Shown: positions 26,376 to 35,872 of the stretch, piece by piece
How the letters are laid out: each line of letters opens with the position of its first letter
Position numbering within the stretch: the first letter of the stretch is position 1
Source: Ligilactobacillus ceti DSM 22408
Lineage (GTDB): Bacteria > Bacillota > Bacilli > Lactobacillales > Lactobacillaceae
NCBI RefSeq assembly: GCF_000423245.1
Contig: NZ_AUHP01000016.1
Location: 1-51,680 of the forward strand
Length of the DNA: 51,680 nucleotides
Reading direction: 5' to 3'
Notes under the pieces: model-generated
What the model saw: the letters and a program-made list of their open reading frames with translations, nothing else
Told to the model about the DNA's origin: nothing
Database searches by the model: none
Translations under genes and position numbers: made by a program

Positions 26376-26918
26376 TTATTTACCAGTCTTACCTTCTTTA
26401 CGACGTACGAATTCGCCAACATAGCGAATACCTTTGCCTTTGTAAGGTTCTGGAGCGCGTGTTGCACGGATACGTGCAGCTACATCGCCGACAACTTCTT
26501 TATTAATACCTTCAACAACAACTAATGTTGTAGATGGTGTTGCGAATTCAACACCTTTTTCGTTTGCAGGATCAAACTCAACTGGGTGGGAATAACCAAC
26601 GTTTAATACGAGAGTTTTTCCTTTCATTTGAGCACGGTAACCAACCCCACGTAATTCAAGTTCTTTCTTGAATCCTTCAGTAACACCGATAACCATGTTA
26701 TTGAAGTTTGCACGTGTTGTACCGTGTAATGCTTTAATCTTGCTATCTTCTGAATCACGTTCGAAAGTAACTACGTTACCTTCAATTTTCATAGTGATAT
26801 GTTTTGAGAATTCTCTAGTTAATTCACCTTTAGGACCTTTAACAGTTACAACGTTTCCGTCTTGTTTAACTTCAACGCCTGCTGGCAAATCAACAACTTT
26901 ATAACCAATACGACTCAC
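26376..26918 (-). CDS. rplF: 50S ribosomal protein L6
   Basis: The 180-residue protein has the two related alpha/beta domains of L6. The first begins [16 protein letters not shown], and the second contains [29 protein letters not shown] with the signature [24 protein letters not shown] at the end. It lies near the factor-binding site by the sarcin-ricin loop. GGAGGTG precedes its start. Confidence 0.97.
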   Translation of the reverse strand: MSRIGYKVVDLPAGVEVKQDGNVVTVKGPKGELTREFSKHITMKIEGNVVTFERDSEDSKIKALHGTTRANFNNMVIGVTEGFKKELELRGVGYRAQMKGKTLVLNVGYSHPVEFDPANEKGVEFATPSTTLVVVEGINKEVVGDVAARIRATRAPEPYKGKGIRYVGEFVRRKEGKTGK

Positions 26919-26949
26919 GAGATAGACACCTCCTTACGGTTTTTATTTA

Positions 26950-27348
26950 TTACCAAACGTAAGCTAATACTTCGCCACCGATGTGCTTTGCACGGGCTTC
27001 TTTATCTGTAATAACACCTTCTGGTGTTGATAAAATAGCAATACCTAAACCGTTAAGAACTTTAGGAACAGCATCAGCTTTTACATATGAACGTAAACCA
27101 GGTTTTGAGATACGACGAATACCTGAGATTACACGTTCATGATCTTTACCATATTTCATGAATACACGAATAACGTTTTGTTTGTCGTCTTCGATATATT
27201 CTACATCGCGGATAAATCCTTCTTTTTTAAGGATGTTTGCGATGTCATATTTGATGTTTGAAGCAGGTACTTCAAGTGATTCTAATTTTGCTTGATTAGC
27301 ATTACGAATACGTGTCAAGAAGTCTGCGATTGGATCAGTCATGACCAT
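26950..27348 (-). CDS. rpsH: 30S ribosomal protein S8
   Basis: The 132-residue central-domain 16S rRNA binder starts [21 protein letters not shown] and ends [26 protein letters not shown], the conserved RNA-binding end. In E. coli S8 represses the spc operon by binding rplE mRNA. Whether that loop exists here cannot be told. An internal ATG two codons on is equally plausible as start. Confidence 0.97.
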   Translation of the reverse strand: MVMTDPIADFLTRIRNANQAKLESLEVPASNIKYDIANILKKEGFIRDVEYIEDDKQNVIRVFMKYGKDHERVISGIRRISKPGLRSYVKADAVPKVLNGLGIAILSTPEGVITDKEARAKHIGGEVLAYVW

Positions 27349-27378
27349 TAGTTTGCCTCCTTTTGTGCTTTTTTTGGA

Positions 27379-27564
27379 TTACCAGCTAGCCTTTTTCATG
27401 CCAGGGATCTGACCCTTATGAGCAAGTTCTCTTAGGCAAACACGGCATAACTTAAATTTACGATATACAGAATGTGGACGGCCGCAACGTTCACAACGGG
27501 AATATTCTTGTGTTGAGAATTTTGCTGGACGTTTATTCTTTGCAATTTGTGACTTTTTAGCCAA
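27379..27564 (-). CDS. rpsN: 30S ribosomal protein S14, zinc type (S14Z)
   Basis: The 61-residue short form has zinc ligands Cys24, Cys27, Cys40 and Cys43 (CERCGRPH...LCRVCLREL). It is the zinc-containing paralogue housed in the spc cluster; a zinc-free copy, if any, would be elsewhere. It assembles late into the 30S head. GGGGGG lies shortly before its ATG. Confidence 0.97.
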   Translation of the reverse strand: MAKKSQIAKNKRPAKFSTQEYSRCERCGRPHSVYRKFKLCRVCLRELAHKGQIPGMKKASW

Positions 27565-27578
27565 TGTGAACCCCCCTC

Positions 27579-28118
27579 TTATTTGGCAAATGGCATACCT
27601 AGTTGTGATAATAATTCTTTAGATTCTTCGTCTGTGTTAGCTGTTGTAACAATAACGATATCCATACCACGAACTTTATTAACATTATCAAAATCAATTT
27701 CAGGGAAAATCAATTGTTCACGTACACCCAATGTGTAGTTACCGCGACCGTCAAAGGCACGTTTACTTACACCATGGAAATCACGCACACGTGGCAATGA
27801 TACTGAAACTAATTTATCTAAGAATTCATACATACGTTGTCCACGTAATGTAACTTTTGCACCAATTGGCATGCCTTCACGTAAACGGAAGCCAGCAATT
27901 GATTTTTTAGCTTTTGTAATTACAGGTTTTTGACCTGCGATCAATGTTAATTCTTCAACAGCTTCATCTAAAAACTTAGAATTGCTTACAGCATCACCAA
28001 CACCCATGTTGATCACGATTTTTTCAACTTTAGGAGCTTGCATGACTGATGAATAATCAAATTTTTCCACTAATGATGGAACTACTTCGTTAATATATTT
28101 TTCTTTTAAACGATTCAT
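27579..28118 (-). CDS. rplE: 50S ribosomal protein L5
   Basis: The 179-residue 5S-rRNA-binding protein contains [56 protein letters not shown] and the C-terminal [23 protein letters not shown]. Its loop touches the P-site tRNA and forms a bridge to S13. It is 28 bases after rplX. Confidence 0.97.
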   Translation of the reverse strand: MNRLKEKYINEVVPSLVEKFDYSSVMQAPKVEKIVINMGVGDAVSNSKFLDEAVEELTLIAGQKPVITKAKKSIAGFRLREGMPIGAKVTLRGQRMYEFLDKLVSVSLPRVRDFHGVSKRAFDGRGNYTLGVREQLIFPEIDFDNVNKVRGMDIVIVTTANTDEESKELLSQLGMPFAK

Positions 28119-28146
28119 GAAGAAAGTATCCTCCTTTCTTTAAATA

Positions 28147-28452
28147 TTATAAAGTTTCACCTGTTTTTTTAGAAACACGGACTTTCTTACCATCTTCTAC
28201 TTTGAAACCAACACGTGTTGGTTCATTGTTAGAAGGATCGATCAACATAACGTTAGATACGTGAATTGGTGCTTCAACTTCAACAATTCCGCCTGTTGGG
28301 TTTTCGTTAGAAGGTTTTTGATGCTTCTTCACGATATTAACGCCTTGTACGATCACGCGATCTTCTTTTGGCATAGCTTGTAATACTGTACCTTCAGTAC
28401 CTTTATACTTACCGCTGATCACTTTAACTTTATCATTCTTTTTAATGAACAT
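28147..28452 (-). CDS. rplX: 50S ribosomal protein L24
   Basis: The 101-residue protein has an N-terminal KOW motif ([32 protein letters not shown]) that binds the 5' end of 23S rRNA as one of the two assembly initiators. It continues with [36 protein letters not shown]. It is encoded directly after rplN. Confidence 0.97.
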   Translation of the reverse strand: MFIKKNDKVKVISGKYKGTEGTVLQAMPKEDRVIVQGVNIVKKHQKPSNENPTGGIVEVEAPIHVSNVMLIDPSNNEPTRVGFKVEDGKKVRVSKKTGETL

Positions 28453-28488
28453 GTTTTTCTCTGCACCTCCTTGTTAGACGATGGATGA

Positions 28489-28857
28489 TTATAATACTTC
28501 AGGTGCTAAGGAAACGATCTTCATGAAGTTTCCGTCACGTAATTCACGTGCAACTGGCCCGAAAATACGTGTACCCTTAGGTGATTGGTCATCACCGATA
28601 ATAACAGCAGCATTTTCATCAAATTTAATGTATGAACCATCTGCACGATGTGTACCGCTCTTTGTACGAACGATAACTGCTTTTACAACGTCACCTTTTT
28701 TGACAACGCCACCTGGTGTTGCTTGTTTAACAGTAGCAATAACGATATCACCGATATTAGCTGTTTTTACGCGAGAACCACCTAAAATTTTAATAACTAA
28801 GATTTCGCGTGCACCAGAGTTGTCAGCGACTTTTAAACGAGTTTCTTGTTGGATCAC
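28489..28857 (-). CDS. rplN: 50S ribosomal protein L14
   Basis: The 122-residue beta-barrel protein reads [27 protein letters not shown] and ends [13 protein letters not shown], the full L14 pattern. It forms an intersubunit bridge with 16S helix 14 and is the docking site for RsfS silencing factor. An open frame on the opposite strand (28481-28927) is a shadow of this gene. Confidence 0.97.
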   Translation of the reverse strand: MIQQETRLKVADNSGAREILVIKILGGSRVKTANIGDIVIATVKQATPGGVVKKGDVVKAVIVRTKSGTHRADGSYIKFDENAAVIIGDDQSPKGTRIFGPVARELRDGNFMKIVSLAPEVL

Positions 28858-28923
28858 AGTGTGTGTCCTCCTTTCGCTATTAGATAAGAATACGAATCAA
28901 AGTGCAATAATATTTAATTCAGA

Positions 28924-29187
28924 TTAGATAATAATTGCTTTTTCAACGATTTCTAATAAACGGAAACGTTTTGTTGCTGACAATGGACGAGTTTCCATAA
29001 TTTTAACGATATCTCCAACTTTTGCTTCGTTGTTTTCATCGTGTGCTGTAAATTTCTTGGAATACTTAACACGTTTGCCATAAGCCTTATGATTCTTGTA
29101 TGTTTCAACAGATACTGTAATTGTTTTATCCATCTTATCAGAAACGACACGTCCTTGATAGACTTTGCGTTGGTTACGATCACTCAT
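28924..29187 (-). CDS. rpsQ: 30S ribosomal protein S17
   Basis: The 87-residue OB-fold protein contains [70 protein letters not shown], the complete S17 signature. It binds 16S rRNA early in 30S assembly. A 66-base gap to rplN has no obvious terminator. Confidence 0.97.
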   Translation of the reverse strand: MSDRNQRKVYQGRVVSDKMDKTITVSVETYKNHKAYGKRVKYSKKFTAHDENNEAKVGDIVKIMETRPLSATKRFRLLEIVEKAIII

Positions 29188-29215
29188 TCGCGATTAGCCT
29201 CCTTTTCGTATTCTA

Positions 29216-29410
29216 TTATTTGTTTAATTCTTGTTGACGCAACGCTGTTTTGATGCGCGCAATCGTTTTACGTACTTCCTTTAAGCGAGCAGTGTTTTCT
29301 AATTGTCCTGTTGCTAATTGGAAACGTAAGTTGAATAATTCATCTTTGAATTGCTTTTCTTTTTCGAGCATTTCAGCAGTGGTTAATTCATTAATTTCTT
29401 GTTTAGTCAT
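29216..29410 (-). CDS. rpmC: 50S ribosomal protein L29
   Basis: The 64-residue two-helix protein ([55 protein letters not shown]) sits at the tunnel exit next to L23 and helps dock SRP and trigger factor. The ATG at 29410 lies eight bases after AGGTGG, inside the end of rplP. A GTG four codons earlier is in frame but overlaps that ribosome-binding site. The overlap with rplP is eight bases. Confidence 0.95.
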   Translation of the reverse strand: MTKQEINELTTAEMLEKEKQFKDELFNLRFQLATGQLENTARLKEVRKTIARIKTALRQQELNK

Positions 29411-29834
29411 TTGATTCGCCACCTACTTCCTCACGTTTTACAAACTTTGTTTTAACTGGGAGCTTGTGGGATGCTAAGCGTAAAGCTTCGCGTGCCACTT
29501 CTTCAGGAACGCCGTCAATTTCAAACATGATCTTGCCGCGTTTAACTGGTGCTACCCAACCTTCTGGTGCCCCTTTACCGGAACCCATACGAACACCGAT
29601 AGCTTTTGCTGTATATGATTTATGAGGGAAGATTTTAATCCAAACTTTCCCACCACGTTTCATATAACGTGTCATAGCGATACGAGCAGCTTCGATTTGA
29701 CGGTTTGTGATCCAATGTGAATCAACTGCTTGTAAACCGTATTTACCGAATGCAACTTCTGTACCACCTTTAGCACGACCACGCATCTTACCACGGAATT
29801 CGCGCCGATACTTTGTACGTTTTGGTACTAACAT
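29403..29834 (-). CDS. rplP: 50S ribosomal protein L16
   Basis: The 143-residue protein begins [24 protein letters not shown] and contains [42 protein letters not shown]. The Arg of RMGSGKG is the region hydroxylated in some bacteria. It positions A-site tRNA near the peptidyl-transferase centre. Only three bases separate it from rpsC. Confidence 0.97.
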   Translation of the reverse strand: MLVPKRTKYRREFRGKMRGRAKGGTEVAFGKYGLQAVDSHWITNRQIEAARIAMTRYMKRGGKVWIKIFPHKSYTAKAIGVRMGSGKGAPEGWVAPVKRGKIMFEIDGVPEEVAREALRLASHKLPVKTKFVKREEVGGESND

Positions 29835-29837
29835 AGA

Positions 29838-30494
29838 TTATTTCCCTCCTTTACGGTTATCTTTCTTAGCAGGTAATACTTCACCGCGGTAAATCCAAAC
29901 TTTAACGCCTAATTTACCGTATGTTGTATCTGCTTCTACCCATGCATAATCAATGTCTGCACGTAATGTATGCAATGGAACTGTTCCTTCTGAGAAATGT
30001 TCTGAACGAGACATATCTGCACCGTTTAAACGACCAGAAACTTGAACCTTGATACCTTTTGCGCCTGAACGCATTGTACGTTGGATAGATTGTTTCATTG
30101 CACGACGGAAAGCAACACGGTTTTCCAATTGTACAGCAATGTTTTCTGCTACTAATTTAGCATCTAAGTCAGGTTTTTTGATTTCTACAATGTTAATGTG
30201 AACTCTCTTACCTGTTAAGTTGTTTAATTCTTTACGAAGTTTTTCAACTTCTGAACCGCCCTTACCGATTACCATACCTGGTTTAGCTGTATGGATAGAA
30301 ATGTTAACACGCTTTGCAGCACGTTCGATCTCAACGATAGAGACAGCGGCGTCGGCTAATTTGTTTTCAATATATTTACGGATACGAAGATCTTCGTGTA
30401 AATTTTGTGCAAAATCTTTTTCTGCGTACCATTTTGCATCCCAGTCACGAATGATTCCGACACGTAATCCTGTAGGATTAATTTTTTGACCCAC
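29838..30494 (-). CDS. rpsC: 30S ribosomal protein S3
   Basis: The 218-residue protein has a type II KH domain in its N-terminal half ([28 protein letters not shown]) and a C-terminal domain with [44 protein letters not shown]. With S4 and S5 it lines the mRNA entry tunnel and supports helicase activity. It starts [15 protein letters not shown] at 30494. Confidence 0.97.
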   Translation of the reverse strand: MGQKINPTGLRVGIIRDWDAKWYAEKDFAQNLHEDLRIRKYIENKLADAAVSIVEIERAAKRVNISIHTAKPGMVIGKGGSEVEKLRKELNNLTGKRVHINIVEIKKPDLDAKLVAENIAVQLENRVAFRRAMKQSIQRTMRSGAKGIKVQVSGRLNGADMSRSEHFSEGTVPLHTLRADIDYAWVEADTTYGKLGVKVWIYRGEVLPAKKDNRKGGK

Positions 30495-30507
30495 GCGTTA
30501 TCCCTCC

Positions 30508-30855
30508 TTATTTTTCAGATACAACGATTGTAATATGACTTGTACGTTTGTTGATTGGAGAAGCGGAACCTTTGGCACGAGGACGGAAACGTTTAAGTGT
30601 TGGTCCTTCGTTAACAAATGCTTCACTTACATATAAATCTTCAACATCTAAGTCAAAGTTGTTTTCTGCGTTTGCAATTGCAGATTTTAATACTTTTTCA
30701 ATGATTGGTGATCCAGCTCTTGGTGTGAACTTTAAGATCCCAATTGCTTCAGCAACACTCTTGCCGCGGATAAGATCGATCACAAGACGTGCTTTACGTG
30801 CAGGGATGCGAACTGTACGTGCAGTTGCTTTTGCTGATGTTACTTGTTCAGCCAT
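30508..30855 (-). CDS. rplV: 50S ribosomal protein L22
   Basis: The 115-residue protein contains [30 protein letters not shown] and the beta-hairpin [35 protein letters not shown] that extends into the exit tunnel. Macrolide-resistance insertions and deletions fall in this hairpin. No duplication or deletion is apparent here. Confidence 0.97.
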   Translation of the reverse strand: MAEQVTSAKATARTVRIPARKARLVIDLIRGKSVAEAIGILKFTPRAGSPIIEKVLKSAIANAENNFDLDVEDLYVSEAFVNEGPTLKRFRPRAKGSASPINKRTSHITIVVSEK

Positions 30856-30877
30856 TCTGATATCCTCCCTTAGTTAA

Positions 30878-31156
30878 TTATTTTCCTGTTTTCTTATCGT
30901 TATTCACGTGTCCACGGAATGAACGAGTTGGTGCGAATTCACCTAGTTTATGTCCTACCATATCTTCTTGGATATAAACTGGAACATGCTTACGACCATC
31001 ATAAACAGCGATTGTGTAACCAATGAAGCTTGGGAAGATAGTTGAACGACGTGACCATGTCTTGATAACTGATTTCTTTTCAAGATCAGCTTGTGCTTCA
31101 ACCTTCTTCATTAAATGTGCATCAACGAAAGGTCCCTTTTTTAAACTACGACTCAA
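30878..31156 (-). CDS. rpsS: 30S ribosomal protein S19
   Basis: The 92-residue head protein is the standard S19 ([20 protein letters not shown], then [54 protein letters not shown]). It contacts S13 and the 5S/L5 bridge. It follows rplB after 60 bases. Confidence 0.97.
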   Translation of the reverse strand: MSRSLKKGPFVDAHLMKKVEAQADLEKKSVIKTWSRRSTIFPSFIGYTIAVYDGRKHVPVYIQEDMVGHKLGEFAPTRSFRGHVNNDKKTGK

Positions 31157-31216
31157 TGTAATAATCCTCCCTTCGGATCAACTATGTTTTTCAGACGTTA
31201 ATTCGAATTTACTTGT

Positions 31217-32050
31217 CTATTTCTTTTTACGACCACGAACAATAAACTTGTTAGAACGGTTCTTTGTCTTACGAGTCTTGTTACCGCGAGTCTTTTTACC
31301 CCATGGTGACATTGGACTTGGACGTCCAACAGGTGCTTTACCTTCACCACCACCGTGTGGGTGATCGCAAGGGTTCATTACAGAACCACGTGATTGTGGA
31401 CGGCGACCCATCCAACGGCTACGACCAGCTTTACCGATTTTGATTAATTCGTGTTGTTCGTTACCAACAGCACCAACTGTAGCGCGGCATGTTAATAAGA
31501 TCATACGAACTTCACCAGAAGCTAAACGAACGATTGCGTATTTACCTTCTTTACCAAGTAATTGAGCAGATGCACCAGCTGAACGAGCTAATTGACCACC
31601 TTTACCTGGTTTTAATTCGATATTGTGAATTGTTGTACCTACTGGAATGTCTGCTAATGCAAGAGCGTTACCGATCTTGATATCTGCATCTTTACCAGAT
31701 TCGATTGTTTGACCAACTTCAAGGCCTTTAGGAGCAAGGATGTATGCTTTCACACCATCAGCATAAATTACTAACGCAATGTTAGCTGAACGGTTTGGAT
31801 CATACTCGATTGCTTTAACTGTTGCAGGAACGCCATCTTTAATACGTTTGAAATCGATAATACGATATTGGCGTTTATGCCCACCACCACGGTGACGAAC
31901 TGTAATACGACCATATGAGTTACGACCAGCAGTCTTGTTGTTTTTAGCAAGTAAAGACTTTTCTGGTGTTGATTTTGTGATTTCAGCAAAATCAGAACCT
32001 GTCATATTACGGCGACCGTTAGAAGTAGGTTTGAATTTTTTGATTCCCAC
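31217..32050 (-). CDS. rplB: 50S ribosomal protein L2
   Basis: The 277-residue protein is needed for subunit association and peptidyl transfer. It shows NGRRNMT near the start, [23 protein letters not shown], and the conserved C-terminal [33 protein letters not shown], whose His lies near the catalytic centre. It is one of the most conserved proteins of the window. Confidence 0.98.
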   Translation of the reverse strand: MGIKKFKPTSNGRRNMTGSDFAEITKSTPEKSLLAKNNKTAGRNSYGRITVRHRGGGHKRQYRIIDFKRIKDGVPATVKAIEYDPNRSANIALVIYADGVKAYILAPKGLEVGQTIESGKDADIKIGNALALADIPVGTTIHNIELKPGKGGQLARSAGASAQLLGKEGKYAIVRLASGEVRMILLTCRATVGAVGNEQHELIKIGKAGRSRWMGRRPQSRGSVMNPCDHPHGGGEGKAPVGRPSPMSPWGKKTRGNKTRKTKNRSNKFIVRGRKKK

Positions 32051-32074
32051 TATGTTTTCCTCCTATTTTGAATT

Positions 32075-32362
32075 TTATTCTTCGTTGAATAATGTAATTT
32101 CTTTAGATTCGGCTGTTAAAGTAACGATAGCTTTACGACGATTCTTTTTGAATCCTACGTATTGGCCTAAGCGTTTCTTTGTACCTTTAACATTCATGAT
32201 GTTAACTTTAGCAACTTTTACACCGAAGATGTCTTCGATAGCATGTTTAACTTGTGTTTTTGTTGCTTTTGTATGAACGTCGAATGTATAACGTTTGTTG
32301 TCGATGTCAGCAACTGATGCTTCAGTGATGACTGGACGTAAAATAATATCGCGTGATTCCAT
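32075..32362 (-). CDS. rplW: 50S ribosomal protein L23
   Basis: The 95-residue exit-tunnel protein ([79 protein letters not shown]) is the dock for trigger factor and SRP. Its start overlaps the rplD stop by one base (TAATG), so translation of the two is coupled. Confidence 0.97.
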   Translation of the reverse strand: MESRDIILRPVITEASVADIDNKRYTFDVHTKATKTQVKHAIEDIFGVKVAKVNIMNVKGTKKRLGQYVGFKKNRRKAIVTLTAESKEITLFNEE

Positions 32363-32985
32363 TATGCAAGAACCTCCTCTACTTGAGAAAGAGCTCCTTG
32401 AGTGATAAGCATCTTGTCATTATTTACAACGTCTAATACGTTTAATCCTTTAGCAGGAATAACTGTAACGTTTGACAAGTTACGTGCTGCTAATGCTGCA
32501 GCTTCGTTGCCATCTTCAAGAACTACTAAAACTTTTGTTTTAATATCTAAGTTGCTTAAAACTTGTGCGAACTCTTTTGTTTTTGGTTGTTCGAAGCCTA
32601 AAGCATCTACAACTACTAAACTTTCATCCATAACCTTTTGAGAAAGGACGGATTTGATAGCTAAACGACGCACTTTACGTGGTAATTTGTAGCTATATGA
32701 ACGAGGTGTAGGACCAAATACGGTACCACCACCTACCCATTGTGGTGAGCGGATAGAACCTTGACGAGCACGGCCTGTACCTTTTTGACGCCATGGTTTT
32801 TTACCACCACCGCGAACTGCACTTCTGTTTTTTACAGCGTGTGTACCTTGACGAAGTGATGCGCGTTGCATCAAGACTGCATCAAAGATTACATTGTTGT
32901 TTGGTTCGATACCAAAAATTGTGTCGTTTAATTGAACTTCACCATTTTTGCTACCGTCTTGTTTAAATAATGCAACTGTTGGCAT
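32362..32985 (-). CDS. rplD: 50S ribosomal protein L4
   Basis: The 207-residue protein has the extended tunnel loop [35 protein letters not shown] (about residues 58-93), where macrolide-resistance changes occur; it appears unaltered. In E. coli L4 represses its own S10 operon through the leader. The long leader upstream of rpsJ here leaves room for analogous control. Confidence 0.97.
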   Translation of the reverse strand: MPTVALFKQDGSKNGEVQLNDTIFGIEPNNNVIFDAVLMQRASLRQGTHAVKNRSAVRGGGKKPWRQKGTGRARQGSIRSPQWVGGGTVFGPTPRSYSYKLPRKVRRLAIKSVLSQKVMDESLVVVDALGFEQPKTKEFAQVLSNLDIKTKVLVVLEDGNEAAALAARNLSNVTVIPAKGLNVLDVVNNDKMLITQGALSQVEEVLA

Positions 32986-33007
32986 GTTATTTCCTCCCTT
33001 CCTCTAA

Positions 33008-33631
33008 TTATTTGATTGTACTTTTGATTGTAACGTAGGATTTGTTAGCACCTGGTACGTTACCTTTGATCAAAAGTACTCCGTTTTCTGTGTCTGCTTT
33101 AACGATTTCCAAGTTTTGGATCGTTACTCGGTTACCACCCATACGTCCTGGTAATAATTTACCTTTCATAACGCGGTTAATGATGATACCCATTGAACCT
33201 GGTCGACGGTGATAACGAGAACCGTGTCCCATAGGTCCACGTTGTTGGTTATCTTTCTTAATTGAACCAGCGAAACCGTGTCCTTTAGACGTACCTGTTA
33301 CATCTACGAAGTTACCTGCTTCGAAGATATCGGCATTGATTTCGTCACCAACTTTGTATTCTCCAAGCTCAACATCGCGGATTTCACGAACGAAGCGCTT
33401 AGGAGCAGTATTTGCTTTATCTGCATGACCTTTAGCAGGTTTGTTTACTGATACAGCGCGTTGATCGTCAAAACCTAATTGGATAGCTTCGTAGCCATCA
33501 TTTTCCATTGTTTTAACTTGCATTACAACGTTAGTACCAACTTCGATAACTGTTACAGGTACTAATTCCCCTGCTTCAGTAAAGACTTGTGTCATACCTA
33601 CTTTTTTTCCTAAGATTCCTTTTGTGGTCAT
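33008..33631 (-). CDS. rplC: 50S ribosomal protein L3
   Basis: The 207-residue assembly-initiator protein starts [29 protein letters not shown]. It contains the peptidyl-transferase-proximal loop [35 protein letters not shown] (residues ~127-160), the site of linezolid and tiamulin resistance changes. GGAGGTG precedes the start. Confidence 0.97.
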   Translation of the reverse strand: MTTKGILGKKVGMTQVFTEAGELVPVTVIEVGTNVVMQVKTMENDGYEAIQLGFDDQRAVSVNKPAKGHADKANTAPKRFVREIRDVELGEYKVGDEINADIFEAGNFVDVTGTSKGHGFAGSIKKDNQQRGPMGHGSRYHRRPGSMGIIINRVMKGKLLPGRMGGNRVTIQNLEIVKADTENGVLLIKGNVPGANKSYVTIKSTIK

Positions 33632-33668
33632 GAGTACACCTCCAATTTATTATTTGTTTTATTTAGTA

Positions 33669-33977
33669 TTATAATTTGATTTCAATATCAACGCCAGATG
33701 GTAAGTCAAGTTTCATCAATGAATCAACTGTCTTAGGTGTTGGGTTAACAATGTCAATCAAACGTTTGTGTGTGCGCATTTCAAATTGTTCACGTGAATC
33801 TTTGTATTTATGTGGTGAACGGATAACTGTATAAATTGTACGTTCTGTAGGCAATGGGATTGGGCCAGAGATTTCTGCACCTGTTCTCTTTGCTGTTTCT
33901 ACAATCTTATCAGCTGATTGATCTAAAATGCGGTGTTCGTATGCCTTTAAACGGATACGGATTTTTTGTTTTGCCAT
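33669..33977 (-). CDS. rpsJ: 30S ribosomal protein S10 (NusE)
   Basis: The 102-residue protein ([76 protein letters not shown]) is a head protein of the 30S subunit. It also binds NusB and NusG in antitermination and transcription-translation coupling. It heads the S10 transcript. The KYKDSRE loop, where tigecycline-resistance changes occur, is wild-type-like. GGAGG precedes the ATG. Confidence 0.98.
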   Translation of the reverse strand: MAKQKIRIRLKAYEHRILDQSADKIVETAKRTGAEISGPIPLPTERTIYTVIRSPHKYKDSREQFEMRTHKRLIDIVNPTPKTVDSLMKLDLPSGVDIEIKL

Positions 33978-34020
33978 GTTCGTTTCCTCCTTCGTCTATT
34001 TTAAAAATAAGACTAGCTCC

Positions 34021-34076
34021 GTGAAAATTACCGTCGCACCTGTGGCAAAGCATCCGGGCGTGTCGCAACCTTTCAC
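34021..34076 (-). promoter_or_regulatory. Structured leader of the S10 transcript
   Basis: The ~160-base leader between promoter and rpsJ includes a GC-rich block in A/T-rich surroundings. It is closed by GTGAAA/TTTCAC arms (34071-34076 and 34021-34026) and contains two copies of TGCGAC. It is a candidate for autoregulation by a ribosomal protein; no known family was confirmed. Confidence 0.45.
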
Positions 34077-34140
34077 ATCATAGCTCATTTAAAAATATAA
34101 AACAACTATATATACTTGTCCCTTGCACAAGTACCTTTCT

Positions 34141-34169
34141 ATAATATTACAGCTAGGCTCTTAAAGCAA
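34141..34169 (-). promoter_or_regulatory. Promoter of the S10 transcript
   Basis: TTGCTT at 34164-34169 and TATTAT at 34141-34146 on the minus strand, with a 17-base spacer, give a good sigma-A promoter about 160 bases before rpsJ. Confidence 0.75.
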
Positions 34170-34285
34170 GGACTTTTTTCAATATTTTTGCAAAAAATTA
34201 AATGAAATTGTTTTCACACAATTTAGCTTAAGTTCAACCTTTATAGTATCCCTTATTTTCAACTCATTTGCAAATCAAAGGTATT

Positions 34286-35791
34286 TTATTTATCAATTAA
34301 CTTACCTAATTGATGACTAACTTTCACAAACACGTCTTCAAATCCGTTTAATTTAGCTTTTAATAACATTCTTTGCCATACTGCTTGTTCTACTTGCTTA
34401 ATTTCTGCCAGTTGCTCCATTCGTTTTCGAACAGCGTGATTTTGCTGATATTCCACCGCCATTTTTAACGGTAATTGCTCACTTAAATCAAACGTTGGTA
34501 TTTCTGGTGTGAATCGCCCTAAAACCTCTTCAAAACGTGCTTTTTCGCCTTGTTTCAACCCTAATAACTTTTCACTTTCTTCTATTATATAGGCCAAATT
34601 TTCAGCAGTTAATCCTTGTGTTAAATATACATATTCTGCTTGCGTACCAACTTCAAACTGTCGCAATTCATTTTGTAAATCTAAAACGCATTGGCAAGCT
34701 TCGTTCCATTTAAATTCCTGCGCTAATGATTCTAAAGAAACTTCATCATTTTTGAAACCGCCGACTTTTTGTACTAATTTTAAAACACGTTGTAAATTCA
34801 ATAAGTAATCTAACCAGACCGCCAAAATTTGTTTAGTTTGTAATCTATCCCAAATCAATCCATAAGCTTTTAAATTATTAAACAAAACATCCGAAACATC
34901 AGCTGCCACAGTATTATCTTGCACCCACAAAGCGATCGCTGTAATTTTAGCGCTTAACATATTCTCCAAAGTCAACGGATCGCTAATCAAAGCCACACTT
35001 TCATCTTCATTAAATACATAACTCTTCAACAAATGCGCTTCGAATGGATTCAACTCACTTGTTTGCGCCCATAAATTCAAACCGGTAAAACCTGAAATAT
35101 CTTTAATAATCGGATTCAACGTTGAAATAGCATCATTAGCATGTCGATAATTAATTAATTTATCAGGATGATCTAACATCCAACTTTTTTCTTCCTCAGT
35201 TAACAAACGCCAAGGATCTGGAGCTGAAAAAACTTGTGCCTGTTTTTGAAAATGAGCACCCATTACCATTGCTAAACTTCCACCTAAAGAGTGTCCTGTA
35301 AAATAAAATTCACTTTGCGGATAACGCTGCATTAATTGCTCTAAATAATTTTGCGCACTAGTAAATTGGCTCAAGACAGTTTCCACTTCCCCTGTTTCAC
35401 TCGTAACTTGTAAATATTCCCTTTGGCCTTTAACAATACCTTGAATATCTTGTGAAATATCTTTGGGGTTTTTACCGGCAAATCCCATAGTAACTTTTTC
35501 AGAATTACCCGTCCCTGCAAAGGCTACAATTACTGTTGAAAATTCTCCTTGTGACCGCTCATTTGATTGAGCTACTTGCCGTGGCGCAACAATTAACATT
35601 TGTAAACCATTAGTTAAATTATTATAAGCATCTATTACAAAATAGTCTTGGCCCGCAAAAGTTTGCCAAGTACCATTTTCAGGTTGTGGATATGCTTTAC
35701 GAAATGTTTGCCAAGCTTTTTGATCAACACAATATGCCCAATCTGAAAGAGAGCATAAATTCTGCGCTGTAATTTTCAATTTTAGATCCAT
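34286..35791 (-). CDS. Putative lipase-like alpha/beta-hydrolase (GHSLGG)
   Basis: This 501-residue cytosolic protein without signal peptide or membrane helices carries the nucleophile elbow YFTGHSLGGSLAMVMGAHF near residue 168, as in lipase class 3 and Mbeg1/DUF2974-like proteins. VIVAFAGTGN near residue 88 may supply the oxyanion region. Candidate acid and His residues follow in VFSAPDPW and YRHANDAIST, but the triad is not certain. The C-terminal ~230 residues are helical and Gln/Leu/Lys-rich with no recognised domain. It lies between fusA and rpsJ. Its AAGGAGGTG ribosome-binding site begins just after the T run of the fusA terminator, so expression probably depends on read-through. Substrate unknown. 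Confidence 0.75.
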   Translation of the reverse strand: MDLKLKITAQNLCSLSDWAYCVDQKAWQTFRKAYPQPENGTWQTFAGQDYFVIDAYNNLTNGLQMLIVAPRQVAQSNERSQGEFSTVIVAFAGTGNSEKVTMGFAGKNPKDISQDIQGIVKGQREYLQVTSETGEVETVLSQFTSAQNYLEQLMQRYPQSEFYFTGHSLGGSLAMVMGAHFQKQAQVFSAPDPWRLLTEEEKSWMLDHPDKLINYRHANDAISTLNPIIKDISGFTGLNLWAQTSELNPFEAHLLKSYVFNEDESVALISDPLTLENMLSAKITAIALWVQDNTVAADVSDVLFNNLKAYGLIWDRLQTKQILAVWLDYLLNLQRVLKLVQKVGGFKNDEVSLESLAQEFKWNEACQCVLDLQNELRQFEVGTQAEYVYLTQGLTAENLAYIIEESEKLLGLKQGEKARFEEVLGRFTPEIPTFDLSEQLPLKMAVEYQQNHAVRKRMEQLAEIKQVEQAVWQRMLLKAKLNGFEDVFVKVSHQLGKLIDK

Positions 35792-35815
35792 TTTTTCACC
35801 TCCTTAAATACAAAA

Positions 35816-35851
35816 AAATAGGATTATGCTCTCTTGAGCATAATCCTATTT
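35816..35851 (-). terminator. Intrinsic terminator of fusA
   Basis: A perfect 16-bp stem (AAATAGGATTATGCTC and complement) with a four-base loop is followed on the minus strand by T7. It lies 21 bases after the fusA stop and directly before the hydrolase ribosome-binding site. Confidence 0.92.
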
Positions 35852-35872
35852 CTTATATTAAGCAATCAAAAA

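Larger units (their letters stand above)
33978..34285. other. Intergenic region between hydrolase gene and rpsJ
   Basis: These 308 bases hold the S10 promoter and its structured leader. Between the promoter and the hydrolase stop (34170-34285) the sequence is A/T-rich. I see no clear terminator for the hydrolase gene there, so some of its transcripts may run into the S10 operon. Confidence 0.55.

Noticed and set aside
28481-28927. 148-codon plus-strand open frame over rplN
   Set aside because: It is the exact antisense of rplN, has no ribosome-binding site and its composition follows the ribosomal gene's codons; a shadow frame.
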